Assembly: GCA_031279515.1 (NCBI GenBank)
Contig: JAITII010000039.1
Coordinates: forward strand, 1 to 34,357
Length of the DNA stretch: 34,357 bases
Reading direction: 5' to 3'
Source of the DNA: Deltaproteobacteria bacterium
GTDB taxonomy: Bacteria > Desulfobacterota > Desulfarculia > Adiutricales > Adiutricaceae
Under the pieces are notes generated by a model that saw only the letters and a program-made list of their open reading frames with translations, was not told the origin of the DNA and ran no database searches. Below are positions 25,654 through 33,720 of the stretch, piece by piece (position 1 is the first letter of the stretch; each line of letters begins with the position of its first letter). The position numbers and the translations under genes are program-made.

Positions 25654-27318
25654 ATGAAAATTCGCTGTTTAGGTGCCGTGCGCACAGTCACGGGCTCATG
25701 CTTCCAAATGGAAAACTCAAGAGGAGGGTATACCCTCCTAGACTGCGGGGTATTCCAAGGCGGAAGGCAGACAGAGCTTCGCAACTTCAATACCCCTATC
25801 TACAAGCCCTTGGATCTAAACTCCATAGTCATTACCCATGCCCATATGGACCACTCAGGTCTAGTGCCGAGGCTGGTAAAGGCAGGCTACAAGGGACCTG
25901 TCTATTCCTCGGAGGCCACTTGCGAGCTTTTAAATATCCTGTGGGAGGACGCTGCCCATATCCAAGAGCAGGAGGCCCAGTGGAAGACTAGGAAGAATAA
26001 ACGCCAGGGAGCTGGCACTGTGGAGGCTCTCTATACCTTAGATGACGTGAAAAAGGCCCAGACACTATTGCGGCCCTTGCCCTATGAAACCGATAGTGAG
26101 GTGGCCCCGGACCTCTATGTTCGCTACTTTCAGGCAGGGCACATTTTGGGGGCAGCCAGCGTCCTTGTAACTGCCGTTGAACCGGCTGGCCAGTCGCATA
26201 TCCTCTTTTCAGGGGACTTAGGAAGGCAGGGACAGCTCCTGGTCCCGGACCCCATAGTTCCTCCCCATGCGGATCTTATCTTTATGGAGACCACCTATGG
26301 TAACCGCCTACACAAGAACTTAAATGACTCCATAGACGAGTTTTTGGAGACTGTAAATACCGCCTATAAGTCAGGAGGGAAGATCTTAATCCCGGCCTTT
26401 GCTGTGGAAAGGACCCAAGAGATAATCTTTCTTCTGTCCAAGGCCTGGCACGAGGGCAAGATCCCCAAAGATCTCCCTGTAATCTTAGACTCTCCCTTGG
26501 CCACCCTTACCTCGGGGGTTTACGTCCACCACCCTGAGCTCTTGGATGTCGAGTCCAATGAGCTCTTGGCCAAGGGCATAAGCCCTCTGAAAATGGATAC
26601 CCTAAAAGTTACCCGTACAGCTGAAGAGAGCCAGAAAATAAACGATATCAAGGGCTCGGCAATTATCGTAGCCGGCTCCGGTATGGCCAATGCCGGGAGG
26701 ATCTTACATCACTTAAAGCATAATATCTGGCGCAAGGACTGCCATGTCATCTTCATAGGCTTCCAGGCCCAAGGCACCACCGGCCGGAGGCTGGTGGAAG
26801 GTGCGGATACCATTAAGCTCTTTAGGGAGCCTGTCTCAGTTAAGGCCACTATTCATACCATAGGGGGCTTTTCAGGGCACGCTGACCAAAAAGAGCTCAT
26901 CGAATGGCTAAGGCCCCAGGTCCACGACAAGCTTGTGGTAACTCTGATTCACGGGGAAGAGTCCGGGACCCTGGCCTTTGAAGAGCTTGTCAAGAAGACT
27001 TTTCCCAATGTCACCACCAAGGTGCCCCACTGGTTAGAGACCTTAGAGGTCACACCCCATGAGGCCAAGTTCATTGTCAAAGAAGGGATGGAACCCCAAG
27101 TGGTAACTGAGGCCATAGGTGCCCCCAGCTATGTGGAGAGCTTAGAGTACAAGAGCTTATCTGAAAGGCTGGCAAGGCTCCAAAGGACCTTGACCCCTCG
27201 CACGGCCCCCTTTAGGCCTAACGATCTAGCCAACCTTGAGGCCCTCTTGAACATGGCCGAAGAGATTATGTTAAAAGATACTAGCTCAATACAGGACCCT
27301 AGGGATCAAAGCCTCTAA
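25654..27318 (+). CDS. MBL-fold beta-CASP RNA-processing hydrolase
   Basis: This belongs to the metallo-beta-lactamase/beta-CASP ribonucleases (YSH1/CPSF73-like bacterial branch). The zinc site is complete: THAHMDHSG (H62, H64, D66, H67), H163 in AGHILGAAS, D188 in FSGDLGR and H409 in GFSGHADQKEL. The beta-CASP insertion (about 215-390) contains PAFAVERTQE and GSGMANAGRILHHL. Such enzymes cut or trim RNA, but the target in this organism is unknown. The length of 554 exceeds the common 450-540 because of a C-terminal helical extension after about residue 470. The ATG has a weak AGGTCAAG site. The gene stands alone, closed by a very strong terminator. Confidence 0.9.
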   Translation: MKIRCLGAVRTVTGSCFQMENSRGGYTLLDCGVFQGGRQTELRNFNTPIYKPLDLNSIVITHAHMDHSGLVPRLVKAGYKGPVYSSEATCELLNILWEDAAHIQEQEAQWKTRKNKRQGAGTVEALYTLDDVKKAQTLLRPLPYETDSEVAPDLYVRYFQAGHILGAASVLVTAVEPAGQSHILFSGDLGRQGQLLVPDPIVPPHADLIFMETTYGNRLHKNLNDSIDEFLETVNTAYKSGGKILIPAFAVERTQEIIFLLSKAWHEGKIPKDLPVILDSPLATLTSGVYVHHPELLDVESNELLAKGISPLKMDTLKVTRTAEESQKINDIKGSAIIVAGSGMANAGRILHHLKHNIWRKDCHVIFIGFQAQGTTGRRLVEGADTIKLFREPVSVKATIHTIGGFSGHADQKELIEWLRPQVHDKLVVTLIHGEESGTLAFEELVKKTFPNVTTKVPHWLETLEVTPHEAKFIVKEGMEPQVVTEAIGAPSYVESLEYKSLSERLARLQRTLTPRTAPFRPNDLANLEALLNMAEEIMLKDTSSIQDPRDQSL

Positions 27319-27342
27319 TCAGAGGGGCTAAAAGGAAAATAA

Positions 27343-27388
27343 CCCGCCTGGCACTACTATATATATAGTAGTGCTAGGCGGGCTTTTT
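27343..27388 (+). terminator. Very strong intrinsic terminator
   Basis: A stem of about 20 pairs (CCCGCCTGGCACTACTATA with its complement, one G-T pair) is followed by T5. It lies 25 bases after the stop codon of the beta-CASP gene. Confidence 0.93.
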
Positions 27389-28207
27389 ATTGCCCTCAAG
27401 TGGGCACCGGTTAAGTAGCTTAAATAACTAGAAAAAAATAACTCTATGCAAATCTTTTCACATACCTAAGTTTTATTTCTTTAGCTTTAGAGCTCTTCTT
27501 GATTCTCACTGTGAAAAATATTTCATAGAAGGAATGAGCATTAAAAAAACCTATAATTTGTCTTCCCGCCTTAAAAAAGATTAATAATTTCAGATACTTA
27601 AGCTAGTTAAGGTCTAGCTTACGAACTTCTTAAACAATCCTTTTCAATGCCTTAGACCTCTCTAGTATTTTACTTTAAAGTAGTGCTTGGGAAGTTTATC
27701 TTTCTCTAAAAAAAATTTGAGCTAGGTTTAGTTTTGCAAAAAAGAAGATCTAGGGTCAGAGGGGGGCTTACTTGCGCAAAAAATTGCATAGCAAAAAGTC
27801 CAAAATTTTAGGATAAGTATTTGAAATATATATTAAATTAAAGAAAAAAAGGGACATAAAGTCCCTCTGTAAATTGTGCAAAATATTGCGCACTATGTCT
27901 AGCAGAGCTAATCCTTGAGTTTATCAGGGTAAAGATGTGGGTAAATTTAGTAGAAAAATATTAGATTTTCGTGAAAATTATTTCACAAAAAGTACGAGAA
28001 AAAACTTAAGCTATTGAAATATATAGTTAAATTAGGGCCCCTGGGGGCTCTTAGCAAGGGCAAGAAAGGTCCCTTTTTTTGGCTCATTGGGGGCTAAAAA
28101 GTGCCTTAAAAAGGGAAGGGAAAAAAGTTGCGCACGGTGTCGGGCAATTGCGCAAAAGGTTTCACAAGAAGAGGGGCTTTTTGGGGGCCCCTTGGGGGGT
28201 CATGCCT

Positions 28208-28236
28208 TTAAGTTATTGAAATAACTAGTAAATTAA
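28208..28236 (+). promoter_or_regulatory. Repeated AT-rich element, possible regulator site
   Basis: This is the copy nearest the sigma-54 promoter of an element whose other copies start at 27411, 27813 and 28006. Its core AGTTATT-GA-AATAACT is a perfect inverted repeat, and it is followed by TAGTAAATTAAAG, which is also seen in the other copies with few changes. A role for an enhancer-binding protein or a bending protein such as IHF is inferred from position only. Confidence 0.4.
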
Positions 28237-28239
28237 AGC

Positions 28240-28255
28240 TGGCATAGGGGTTGCA
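28240..28255 (+). promoter_or_regulatory. Sigma-54 promoter of the DnaJ-like gene
   Basis: TGGCAT-N5-TTGCA matches the -24/-12 consensus TGGCAC-N5-TTGCA with correct spacing. Transcription would start near 28266, 33 bases before the ATG. Confidence 0.7.
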
Positions 28256-28298
28256 ATAAGGCTAGTCGTAACGAATTTTGAGTCGATGGAGGCAAACA

Positions 28299-28919
28299 AT
28301 GCAACGCCGCAGCATGTACCAAGAATTAAACTTGAATGAAGGGGCTAGCCTTAGCGAGATAAAAGCTGCTTACAGGCAGGTGGCTAAAAGCTGCCATCCT
28401 GATTCCAGCTCCGGGGCCACCGACGCCTTGAAGTTTAGTCGCGCTCACGACGCGTACAAGGGCTTATTAAAGGAGGTAATGGGGGCCTTAGAAGGAAAGC
28501 TTAATGTGGTTAAAGGCCCTGAGGATGCAAGTGGTACCCCCTACGTCTTTATCGGCCAAAGGACCTTTGGACTTGACATATATTATGATGTCTTACTGGC
28601 CCGCCCTGAGACTGGTGTGGAAGTAAAGCTTAACCTCCCTTGGACTCGCAGAGAGGCCTGTCCCAGGTGTCTAGGCCAGGGCGTCACCTTGACCCGCAAG
28701 GGAAATGGCTATGTATACAAGCCCCATAACTGTGAGCGCTGCCAAGGTAAGGGCGTAATAGAAAATCAGAGTAGGGTAGAAGTAAAGCTTACTAGCCAGA
28801 TGTTGGAAAATGGCAAGGTAAGGCTTCGGAATGCTGGAGCTTATGCCCCGAAAGACGGAAAAAGAGGCGATCTCATTGTAAACCTAGAATTTTGCGACTC
28901 CTTGCCCCAGGACAACTAA
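28299..28919 (+). CDS. Short DnaJ-like co-chaperone
   Basis: The J domain (about 6-60) keeps the HPD motif needed to stimulate Hsp70 ATPase (CHPDSS). After a short linker comes one substrate-binding domain with half of the usual zinc module: CPRCLGQG and CERCQGKG, two of the four CxxCxGxG motifs of full DnaJ. The end (GKVRLRNAG ... GDLIVNLEF) matches the start of the DnaJ C-terminal domain, and the second domain and dimerisation part are missing. At 206 residues it is much shorter than DnaJ (about 375). The ATG at 28299 was chosen over an upstream TTG because GGAGG lies six bases before it. A sigma-54 promoter suggests regulated, perhaps stress or nutrient-linked, expression. Confidence 0.88.
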   Translation: MQRRSMYQELNLNEGASLSEIKAAYRQVAKSCHPDSSSGATDALKFSRAHDAYKGLLKEVMGALEGKLNVVKGPEDASGTPYVFIGQRTFGLDIYYDVLLARPETGVEVKLNLPWTRREACPRCLGQGVTLTRKGNGYVYKPHNCERCQGKGVIENQSRVEVKLTSQMLENGKVRLRNAGAYAPKDGKRGDLIVNLEFCDSLPQDN

Positions 28920-29062
28920 AAGCCAGTTCCTAGCCTATTGCCTAGCTAAGCCTCATAAAAGCTTCCCCAAAAATTAGAAAATCTTTTATTACCTTGGGGA
29001 AAATTTATGTCCTGGAGGTGGTAATTATCGAACTCTAAGCACAAAAAAAAGGTTCACCCATA

Positions 29063-29100
29063 AGAGATGGAGGAATAAAGCACCTCCATCTCTTTTTTTT
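29063..29100 (+). terminator. Strong intrinsic terminator
   Basis: Eleven perfect pairs AGAGATGGAGG / CCTCCATCTCT with a nine-base loop are followed by a run of T ending at 29100. It is about 145 bases past the stop codon of the DnaJ-like gene, so the transcript has a long 3-prime tail. Confidence 0.9.
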
Positions 29101-29340
29101 GCCCCTTGGCTTTGAGCCGGCTCTTTACCTTTCCCAAAATTTGAGGTAAATTTTTACCTTTGCAAGGGGTTTTTTGCTAAAATAACAAATTATTTGGAGT
29201 TCCCTAATATTCCCCATAATATATTGTACTTTTTTCATGAAATGGTACAAAATGTACCAAAGCTAAAAAAGCTCTTGCAGGATTTGTAAAAAGGGGTTAA
29301 AATCTGCGAGTTCAATTAAAGCTTAAAAGTAAATTTTCCA

Positions 29341-29374
29341 TGGGCACTTCAGATAATTAATAAATTTGTGCCCA
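29341..29374. promoter_or_regulatory. Inverted repeat just ahead of the transglycosylase gene
   Basis: TGGGCAC (29341-29347) and GTGCCCA (29368-29374) flank 20 AT-rich bases. The repeat ends 12 bases before the ATG, so it may act as an operator or as a leader hairpin. Confidence 0.4.
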
Positions 29375-29386
29375 CTTTTTATATTT

Positions 29387-30337
29387 ATGAGCCGCACCTT
29401 AGCCATACAAGGACTTCTAGCGGTCCTTGCTATATGTTTTCTCCTTACTGCCTGTCGCCTGGCGGAGACGGTCCTATCCGATCCCTCCATCGGCAACATC
29501 AGGATACCCATAAGTCTTACCCAGGCTTTGGGAGAAAGGGCCCCCTTAAGAGAAGACTTTCAGCTTCCGGCTGTAGTTAGCTTATGTGGAGAGACTCTCC
29601 CCACAGAGAGGCCCTCTGTCCGCGAAAGGCTGGAGTATGAATTCCTCCTGGCTGTGAATCACCCCGCCCAGGTGGAATTGTGGCGCAGAAGAGCCCTCCG
29701 CTATTTCCCCCTCATCGAATCGTCCTTAAGAAAGGCTGGATTACCAGAAGACCTTAAATACTTAGCCGTTGCCGAAAGCGACCTAAGGCCCCAAGTCTTC
29801 TCCCCTGCCGGAGCTGCCGGAATCTGGCAATTTATTCCTTCCACTGCCCGCCAATTTGGCTTAAAGGTCAACAAAACTGAAGACCAAAGGATGCTCCCTG
29901 AGTATCTTTTGCCTATTGGTATGAGGTATCTAAAAAATCTCTACGCCGAATTTGGCTCCTGGCCCCTGGCTATGGCAGCCTACAATGCCGGTGAGCGTCG
30001 CATCTCCAGAGCCATAAGTTCCCAAGGCGCCACAGACTATTATGAGCTGGATCTCCCCAGGGAAACTGAGCGCTATGTCTATCGCATAGCTGCCATAAAG
30101 CTCGTGTTGGAAGGGGCCAAGGGCTACGGCTACGACTCAATACCCCCTGCCGGCTTGTACGGGCCCCCCTCTTTCAATGAGGAGCTACTGACCTTCCTGC
30201 CAGGTACCACTTGGCAAGAGCTTGCAAGCACCTATTCTACTGACTACAAGACCTTAAGGACCTTAAACCCCCACCTGTCTTTTGAGACCACACTTTCTGG
30301 TGGTCCCTACATCTTTCGAACCCCCAAGGCAAGTTAA
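29387..30337 (+). CDS. Lytic murein transglycosylase lipoprotein (MltD-like)
   Basis: The protein should cut peptidoglycan glycan strands at the outer membrane. From the ATG it has a signal peptide with lipobox L-L-T-A-C23. The SLT domain covers about 95-235, with the catalytic glutamate at about residue 130 (LAVAESDLRPQVFSPAGAAG), then IWQFIPSTARQFGL and MAAYNAGERRI, all family hallmarks. A weak LysM-like ending (FLPGTTWQELASTYSTDYKT ... LNPHLSFE ... PYIFRTP) resembles the C-terminus of MltD. No ribosome binding site is seen before the ATG; an in-frame TTG seven codons upstream has none either. The gene is alone in its unit. Confidence 0.9.
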   Translation: MSRTLAIQGLLAVLAICFLLTACRLAETVLSDPSIGNIRIPISLTQALGERAPLREDFQLPAVVSLCGETLPTERPSVRERLEYEFLLAVNHPAQVELWRRRALRYFPLIESSLRKAGLPEDLKYLAVAESDLRPQVFSPAGAAGIWQFIPSTARQFGLKVNKTEDQRMLPEYLLPIGMRYLKNLYAEFGSWPLAMAAYNAGERRISRAISSQGATDYYELDLPRETERYVYRIAAIKLVLEGAKGYGYDSIPPAGLYGPPSFNEELLTFLPGTTWQELASTYSTDYKTLRTLNPHLSFETTLSGGPYIFRTPKAS

Positions 30338-30355
30338 AATGTTTTACATTTGATT

Positions 30356-30371
30356 TGGCACTATTTTTGCA
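30356..30371 (+). promoter_or_regulatory. Consensus sigma-54 promoter
   Basis: TGGCAC-N5-TTGCA is an exact match to the -24/-12 consensus with the correct spacing. Transcription would start near 30382, about 155 bases before the ATG of the small Cys-rich protein. Confidence 0.8.
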
Positions 30372-30382
30372 GTATAATTAAG

Positions 30383-30497
30383 TAGCTTCGCTCCTTTGCC
30401 CCAAACCTTTAGGGGATTTGGGTGAGGGATCTAAGCAAATGGGGGAATTACTCCAAATGTTCCCCTGAGAGCCGAAAAAGGTCACTGCGGCCTTTTT
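30383..30497 (+). ncRNA. Structured leader or small RNA behind the sigma-54 promoter
   Basis: Hairpin 1 pairs CCCAAACC (30400-30407) with GGATTTGGG (30414-30422). Hairpin 2 pairs GGGGGAA (30441-30447) with TTCCCCT (30460-30466). The 3-prime end can form either GCCG/CGGC (30471-30474 with 30488-30491) followed by CTTTTT, or AAAAAGG/CCTTTTT (30475-30481 with 30491-30497); these exclude each other. Several GGA motifs (near 30413, 30427 and 30444) recall CsrA-binding RNAs. It could be an attenuator of the small gene or a separate small RNA; no known class was recognised. Confidence 0.4.
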
Positions 30498-30537
30498 GCA
30501 ACACTATAATCTTCCTTATCTAATGGGAAGGTGGATC

Positions 30538-30768
30538 ATGGCAAAAGATTTAACCATAGGCGACAAGAAAGTAAACTGTAATAACCCTGGATGCGATTCC
30601 GCTGCATTTTGCTGTTGGTATGAGACAACCAAAGAGTTTAGTAACATTTGTACCAATCGAAACAACTTAGTATGCCAGCTGCGGCGCGATGAGGTCTTTG
30701 GAGACTCTGAAGAGGGTCAAAAGGACACCCAATGGGCCTTAGCTAAGAAAGCATTAGAGGTATTCTAA
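30538..30768 (+). CDS. Small Cys-rich protein, 76 residues
   Basis: I do not recognise a family. The first half has six cysteines in CNNPGC, FCCWYE, ICTNRNNLVC, suggesting a metal site or disulphide-linked knot; there is no signal peptide, so a cytosolic metal-binding role is more likely. The second half is charged and helical (QKDTQWALAKKALEVF). The ATG at 30538 was chosen because GAAGGTGG lies a few bases upstream, in preference to ATG 30523 and the TTG at 30496. It is the only gene between a consensus sigma-54 promoter with a structured leader and a strong terminator, so it is a regulated single-gene unit. Confidence 0.72.
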   Translation: MAKDLTIGDKKVNCNNPGCDSAAFCCWYETTKEFSNICTNRNNLVCQLRRDEVFGDSEEGQKDTQWALAKKALEVF

Positions 30769-30934
30769 TTTGTGGAAATAGCAAAGGGGATCTGATTACC
30801 AGCTCCTAGAGCCGAGGAACTAGGTAATATGGGTCTTAAATTGGAGGTTTATCCAAAGGCAATAACTAACATTAGTTAGTTTTGACGAGATACCCTCTCA
30901 CAGATTTTTCCCGTGAATATTTTTTGATAAAATA

Positions 30935-30961
30935 AAACCGCTTTTGAGTAGCGGTTTTTTT
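30935..30961 (+). terminator. Strong intrinsic terminator
   Basis: Eight pairs AAACCGCT / AGCGGTTT with a seven-base loop run into further T. It lies 170 bases after the small Cys-rich gene; the stretch between also holds hairpins ATTACC/GGTAAT (near 30797-30828) and AACTAA/TTAGTT (near 30864-30880). Confidence 0.85.
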
Positions 30962-31008
30962 ATTTTAGCGGCCTAAAAAAATCTGAAATGTAAGGAATAG
31001 GTCAAATT

Positions 31009-31878
31009 TTGGTGGACGAAACTTTACACTCTTATGCATCATTCCCCAAAATATGGGTCATGGATTTTGATGGGACACTAAAACCCCTGGAAAATCCAGT
31101 TTCTGGAGAGGATAAGAGGGCTTTACAAATATTAGGTGATAGGGGGCTAACCAGGGTCATAGCCACAGGCAGGACCATTAAAACCTTCATGAAGGACTGG
31201 GAACCAGCTATTGCCATAGATTACCTCATCTCTTCTACTGGCTTAGGCATATCTAAATTTAATTTAGATGGTCCAGCTGAGCTTCTAGTAAGCCGGTCCT
31301 TTGACCCTGAAACTGCTGCGGCGGCAATAGACCTTGCCAAAGAGGTTAACTTAGGCTTTTTCCTAAGTTTTCCACCTCCAGAGACCCATGTATTTTATTA
31401 CTCCAGGCCAGAAAAAGATGAGCCCAGCTGCTTTACTGTACGGCTTACCCAGTACGAGATGTACGGTAGTCCATATAGAGGAGAAAGGGATTTCCCCCTG
31501 GCACAAGTCCTCATTATGGGGACCCCTCAGACAATAGCTAAATTGCGCTCTCGCTTTGACGCCCTGGTTCCCCCTGTTTCCACAGTAATAAGCACCTCAC
31601 CTTATGGAGACGGGGCCCATTGGCTGGAGATCTATCCTCCCCAGGTATCTAAAGGGCATGCTGCAGCCAAATTGGCTTCACTTTTAGGCTTAGATAATAC
31701 CCAGGCAGTGGCTCTGGGAAATGACTTTAATGACAGGGAACTATTGGACTGGGCAGGGATAAGCTATATAAGCTCACAGGCGCCTTTGGAGCTTAAATCC
31801 CTCTATAGACCCATGCCCCCGGCTGGGAAGGGTCCCTTGGCCTTTGTGCTGGACCAGTTGGAAAAAAAGTGGCAATAA
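31009..31878 (+). CDS. HAD-IIB family (Cof-type) phosphatase
   Basis: This is a haloacid dehalogenase-superfamily hydrolase of the IIB type, which removes phosphate from sugar phosphates or similar small molecules. All four motifs are visible: nucleophile and acid D19/D21 in VMDFDGTLKP, T53 in VIATGRT, K215 in PPQVSKGHAA and the metal-binding GNDFNDRELL (N238, D239, D242). The cap domain spans about 85-190. The length of 289 is normal. The start is TTG 31009 or GTG 31012 with AAGGA about 15 bases upstream, so it is uncertain. The gene overlaps the next one by ten bases, indicating translational coupling to the methyltransferase. The substrate cannot be named. Confidence 0.88.
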   Translation: MVDETLHSYASFPKIWVMDFDGTLKPLENPVSGEDKRALQILGDRGLTRVIATGRTIKTFMKDWEPAIAIDYLISSTGLGISKFNLDGPAELLVSRSFDPETAAAAIDLAKEVNLGFFLSFPPPETHVFYYSRPEKDEPSCFTVRLTQYEMYGSPYRGERDFPLAQVLIMGTPQTIAKLRSRFDALVPPVSTVISTSPYGDGAHWLEIYPPQVSKGHAAAKLASLLGLDNTQAVALGNDFNDRELLDWAGISYISSQAPLELKSLYRPMPPAGKGPLAFVLDQLEKKWQ

Positions 31879-32774
31879 AGCTTCCAAAATTTTCACCTGG
31901 GACCCTCCTCTACATTTATGAGCTTAAAATAAAGGAAGGCCAAGACCGTTTTGCAGACCTTGATCTTCTGGCCCTCTTGGGAGACTCCTTTGCCGGTTAC
32001 CACCTGGAGATAGACTTTGCCTTTGTCTTTTGCCTGGCTAGAGTGGATCTTAAACCTCTATTTGCCGCCCTTCCCGGCACAGTACTAAAAGAAGAGCATA
32101 TCCTCCGCTATGACCAGTGGCAGGACGGAGTGGGGTCTAAGCCTATAGTTATCGGCCCCTTATGCATCTTACCAGCTGGAAATAGCCATTCTTTAACTAC
32201 CTGCGACTCAGTATCAGGGGCAGCTAGCCTTTTGGGCTTTCCCAAAAGACTAGCGCCCATCTATATAGATCCAGCCCTGGCCTTTGGCTATGGCGGTCAT
32301 GCCACTACAAAGGCCTGCCTTAGCTTTTTGGTGCGCATAATGGGCCCGCAAAATACCTTTATCCCAGAAACATTCTTGGACTTAGGTTGCGGAACGGGGG
32401 TGCTTTCCATTGCAGCTGTGGCCTTAGGGGGTAAAAGCGCCTTGGGGGTTGACTACAGCCATCTTGCAGCACAATGCGCCCTAGCCAATCGAGAATTGAA
32501 CCAGATGGAAGACAAAATAAGCTTTGTCCACGGCTTGGCAGCTGACTATGCTAAATATAAGGCAGATGTCCTTTTGGCTAATATCCCCTTATTTGTTCAC
32601 CTGGAGCTCCTGGAAAAGGGCGCCTATTTGAGTAGGAGCTACTTGATACTTTCAGGGCTATTACCCAAGGAGGCAGACGAGCTCAAAGGGAAGCTCTCTA
32701 AGACCATAGACTTTGTGGAGGTGGATAACCACAGAGATGACCGCTGGTCTTCCTGTCTTCTGAAGGTTAAGTAG
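31869..32774 (+). CDS. PrmA-like methyltransferase (ribosomal protein L11 methyltransferase family)
   Basis: The C-terminal two thirds match PrmA, which trimethylates ribosomal protein L11 with S-adenosylmethionine. Visible are IDPALAFGYGGHATTKACL (family: DPGLAFGTGTHxTT), the SAM-binding loop FLDLGCGTGVLS (169-180), the acidic V-D pair after the second strand (about 194-195) and DVLLANI, the family's variant of the D-x-x-x-A-N-I motif. The first 120 residues form the substrate-recognition part and are more divergent. FGTGTH being FGYGGH is a notable change, so another protein substrate is possible. The start is GTG, overlapping the HAD gene, so translation is probably coupled. Confidence 0.8.
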   Translation: MAIKLPKFSPGTLLYIYELKIKEGQDRFADLDLLALLGDSFAGYHLEIDFAFVFCLARVDLKPLFAALPGTVLKEEHILRYDQWQDGVGSKPIVIGPLCILPAGNSHSLTTCDSVSGAASLLGFPKRLAPIYIDPALAFGYGGHATTKACLSFLVRIMGPQNTFIPETFLDLGCGTGVLSIAAVALGGKSALGVDYSHLAAQCALANRELNQMEDKISFVHGLAADYAKYKADVLLANIPLFVHLELLEKGAYLSRSYLILSGLLPKEADELKGKLSKTIDFVEVDNHRDDRWSSCLLKVK

Positions 32775-32962
32775 CTTAAAGGTATGATTTAGGCAAATAA
32801 TAATTTGGATTTTCAGCTAAGAGCTAGTAAAATGCAAAACCTTGGGTTCTATACCCTAAAGGGGAATCCTTCCAAGAGCCGGGCAATAAGGCATTAAAGT
32901 CGTAAAAGCCAATACGGGTGCTTGGCTGTAGGAAACTAAGAAAAAAGAGGGGGGGTTGGTAA
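32775..32962. other. Short spacer after the methyltransferase
   Basis: Only a weak hairpin GGGT/ACCC near 32844-32856 is seen. The 16 bases GGTTAAGTAGCTTAAA at 32765-32780, over the stop codon of the previous gene, recur exactly at 27409-27424. Confidence 0.5.
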
Positions 32963-33720
32963 GTGATCCTGGTCAAGGGAAGTAGGGAAAGAAGTTACCC
33001 CCATTTTCGTCAGAGGGAATTCATCAAAAATGCCAATGGTATGAGTTGCCTTTTTGGTATTCCGGAACTCAAGGGTAAAAACCGAAGAGCAGCGGAGTTA
33101 CTTTTTGGGAAGTATTTTATATTTGACCTAGAGGCTCTGTAATACACCTGCGCCAGTGGAAAGAAAGTTGTGGATGGGATAAAGAAGGTCAAATAACGAA
33201 AGGGGTCAAACTTAATCCTATCATAGAAGTTGACCTATCAATGCATTTAGATAGAATTTTATGCAGTAAGTTTATGAGCCTCTTACTGCAGGTTGAGATG
33301 TATGACCAACTATTATCATCTTCTAAGCTTTATGTTGTAAAGGGCTATAGAAAACAAAGTTTAGCCTGATTCGTTAGTTGTCAGAGAAAATACAAATGGA
33401 ATATCAAAAGTTAAAAACACAAGTAAGTTCTTCAAATGTGCTTAAGGTGCAATAGCCATACAAAACATCTTAAGAGTAAAACGGCTCTTTGTTATTGGAC
33501 TATCTGGTGAGGCATACTTAGTATGTAATTTTGTGAGCAGAGTCTTTCAGGCATGTTAACAGCCATTTTCATATTTCCCAGGTGTTAATAAGGCAGCCAA
33601 AGGGAATCCTATCCTTAAATGGCTCTAATGGGAGAAAAAAAAAGAGCTAAGCGGAGTTTTATAGATATTACCCTAAGGACTAATGAGGGTAGTCTAGATA
33701 TTTTTAATCTCCAATAGCTA
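32963..33720 (+). pseudogene. Decayed protein gene, several stops and frameshifts
   Basis: Three frames in succession read like protein. From GTG 32963, behind AGAGGGGGG, 59 codons encode a piece containing RSYPHFRQREFIKNANGM and end at TAA 33140. A second frame then gives about 80 codons, including RQWKESCGWDKEGQITKG, to a TGA near 33370. A third frame runs on to about 33715 with three internal stops and includes LFVIGLSGEAYLVCNFVSR and SFIDITLRTNEGSLDIFNL. I could not name the family; a transposase or accessory gene relic is possible. It fills the gap before another accessory-type gene. Confidence 0.4.

Larger units (their letters stand above)
27319..28239. other. Long spacer with repeated elements upstream of the DnaJ-like gene
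   Basis: After the terminator there is no gene. Four copies of an AT-rich element beginning TTAAG start at 27411, 27813, 28006 and 28208. TTGCGCAC followed two bases later by TGTC occurs at 27886 and 28128, and palindromic TTGCGCAA at 27772 and 28148. A small hairpin GGGAC/GTCCC lies at 27851-27865, and an AGGGGC/GCCCCT hairpin near 28171-28192. Confidence 0.6.
28920..29386. other. Spacer between DnaJ-like gene and lytic transglycosylase
   Basis: It contains a possible loose hairpin TTCCCCA/TGGGGAA near 28964-29005, the strong terminator at 29063-29100 and an inverted repeat at 29341-29374. A very AT-rich stretch lies between. No gene is seen. Confidence 0.55.

Noticed and set aside
29041..29100. 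Possible tRNA-like tail (GGTTCACCC)
   Set aside because: No acceptor stem or anticodon arm could be drawn; the segment is an intrinsic terminator.
33010..33192. 60-residue minus-strand frame
   Set aside because: It is the shadow of the decayed plus-strand gene, which reads more like protein.
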